Part shown: positions 63,414-64,000 of the stretch, in pieces
Position numbering within the stretch: the stretch's first letter is position 1
Layout of the letters: each line of letters opens with the position of its first letter
NCBI GenBank assembly: GCA_029718625.1
Contig: CM056377.1
Coordinates: 39,370,699-39,434,698 of the forward strand
DNA from: Synaphobranchus kaupii
Lineage: Eukaryota > Chordata > Actinopteri > Anguilliformes > Synaphobranchidae
Length of the DNA stretch: 64,000 bases
Direction: 5' to 3'
The notes under the pieces: generated by a model
Told to the model about the DNA's origin: nothing
Databases searched by the model: none
Seen by the model: only the letters and a program-made list of their open reading frames with translations
Translations under genes and position numbers: made by a program

Positions 63414-64000
63414 TATGTCGTGTAGAATACATCACGCCACAAACAATGCACTTTCTGAGGGCTATATTATAATGTACGGCCCGAACGGTCCAAATATCTC
63501 AAACACATTTTTTACATTGCAAAGCTTCACTCAATCATTGACCTATCCGTGCCAAACGCACAAATAAAATAAATTGCGTTCAATGTGTTCTGGGCTCAAT
63601 ATATGGAGTAAGTAGCCACAATTAAATTTTTTTAATTGATAGCCACTGTCCCCTAACAGCCACTGTAAACGTGCTGCCTGTAAATGCGCTCTTTGTAGTA
63701 CCGCCTCATATGGTGTACCATTATGTACTCCATTTGACTGCAGTGACAGTTAAAAAATTGACATTACAAGAACCAGTGCACCTAAACGCATTTAACAAAT
63801 GCGTATTTTACACTATTTTACGAGTGTAGAGTGTCTCTCATTCAAATAGCTTACATTGATTAACTCCATACAGATGCAATGCCTAAACAATGGACAACAT
63901 TGGACTGCATAAATGAACACAGGTTGCATATCAATTAGTCAATAATTATAATAAACAACTAATTAACTATTCAATAATTGAAATAAACTAAATATTTTTC

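Larger units (their letters stand above)
56223..64000 (-). other. scn5la: Upstream intron of the channel gene, no further exon seen
   Basis: Domain I S1-S5 exons are expected upstream of the pore exon. No GNLR, S5 or S4 text was found on the minus strand of this 7.8-kb stretch, although exons as short as about 60 nt could escape reading by eye. The stretch holds two CpG-dense blocks, a hAT MITE and SINE fragments. The part 61060-63230 shows nothing I recognise. Confidence 0.6.

Overview
This window is vertebrate, almost certainly teleost fish, nuclear DNA. The evidence is spliced minus-strand exons of a voltage-gated sodium channel alpha subunit, V-type tRNA-derived SINEs with an L2-like tail, Sleeping Beauty-class Tc1 transposons, hAT elements and MITEs, LTR remnants and long CA/GT microsatellites. 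The species cannot be named from the sequence alone.

The only protein-coding gene I can support is a fish Nav1.5-like channel gene (scn5la, also called scn12a type) on the minus strand. Eight consecutive exons, in transcription order, run from 56222 down to 31536. They encode the domain I pore end, domain I S6, the I-II cytoplasmic linker (four exons, the last running into domain II), and domain II S1 to S6. All splice sites are AG/GT, phases are compatible, and no frame is broken. Together they encode about 587 residues. The linker (FADDE, then VIPWP and RRTSAQ) and domain II ([13 protein letters not shown]) are most like SCN5A. The domain I pore keeps an aromatic residue and the domain II S5-P loop keeps cysteines, both of which mammalian Nav1.5 lacks. 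Exons for domain I S1-S5 should lie beyond 64000. The exon after domain II S6 should lie left of 31536, but none is recognisable in the remaining 31.5 kb, so this is either one very long intron or a broken locus.

Layout from left to right. 1-31535: no exons; an archive of nested mobile elements, namely a TA-flanked transposon carrying an internally deleted Tc1, a solo LTR with a perfect 5-bp target duplication, an L2 LINE 3' remnant, an LTR-like element split by a second insertion, a hAT carrying a SINE and an inner hAT, and microsatellites. 31536-56222: the channel exons, with introns holding a TTAA-flanked element, a second copy of the inner hAT family, a SINE, a near full-length decayed Tc1, a MITE, a large palindrome, a 23-bp minisatellite and a CpG-dense block. 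56223-64000: upstream intron with CpG-dense blocks, a hAT MITE and SINE fragments.

I found no operon-like, immune or otherwise undescribed protein system. The most unusual material is structural: several 14-21 bp near-perfect hairpins with 5-8 nt loops, precisely datable nested insertions, CpG-dense intronic blocks, and the ancestral channel residues.
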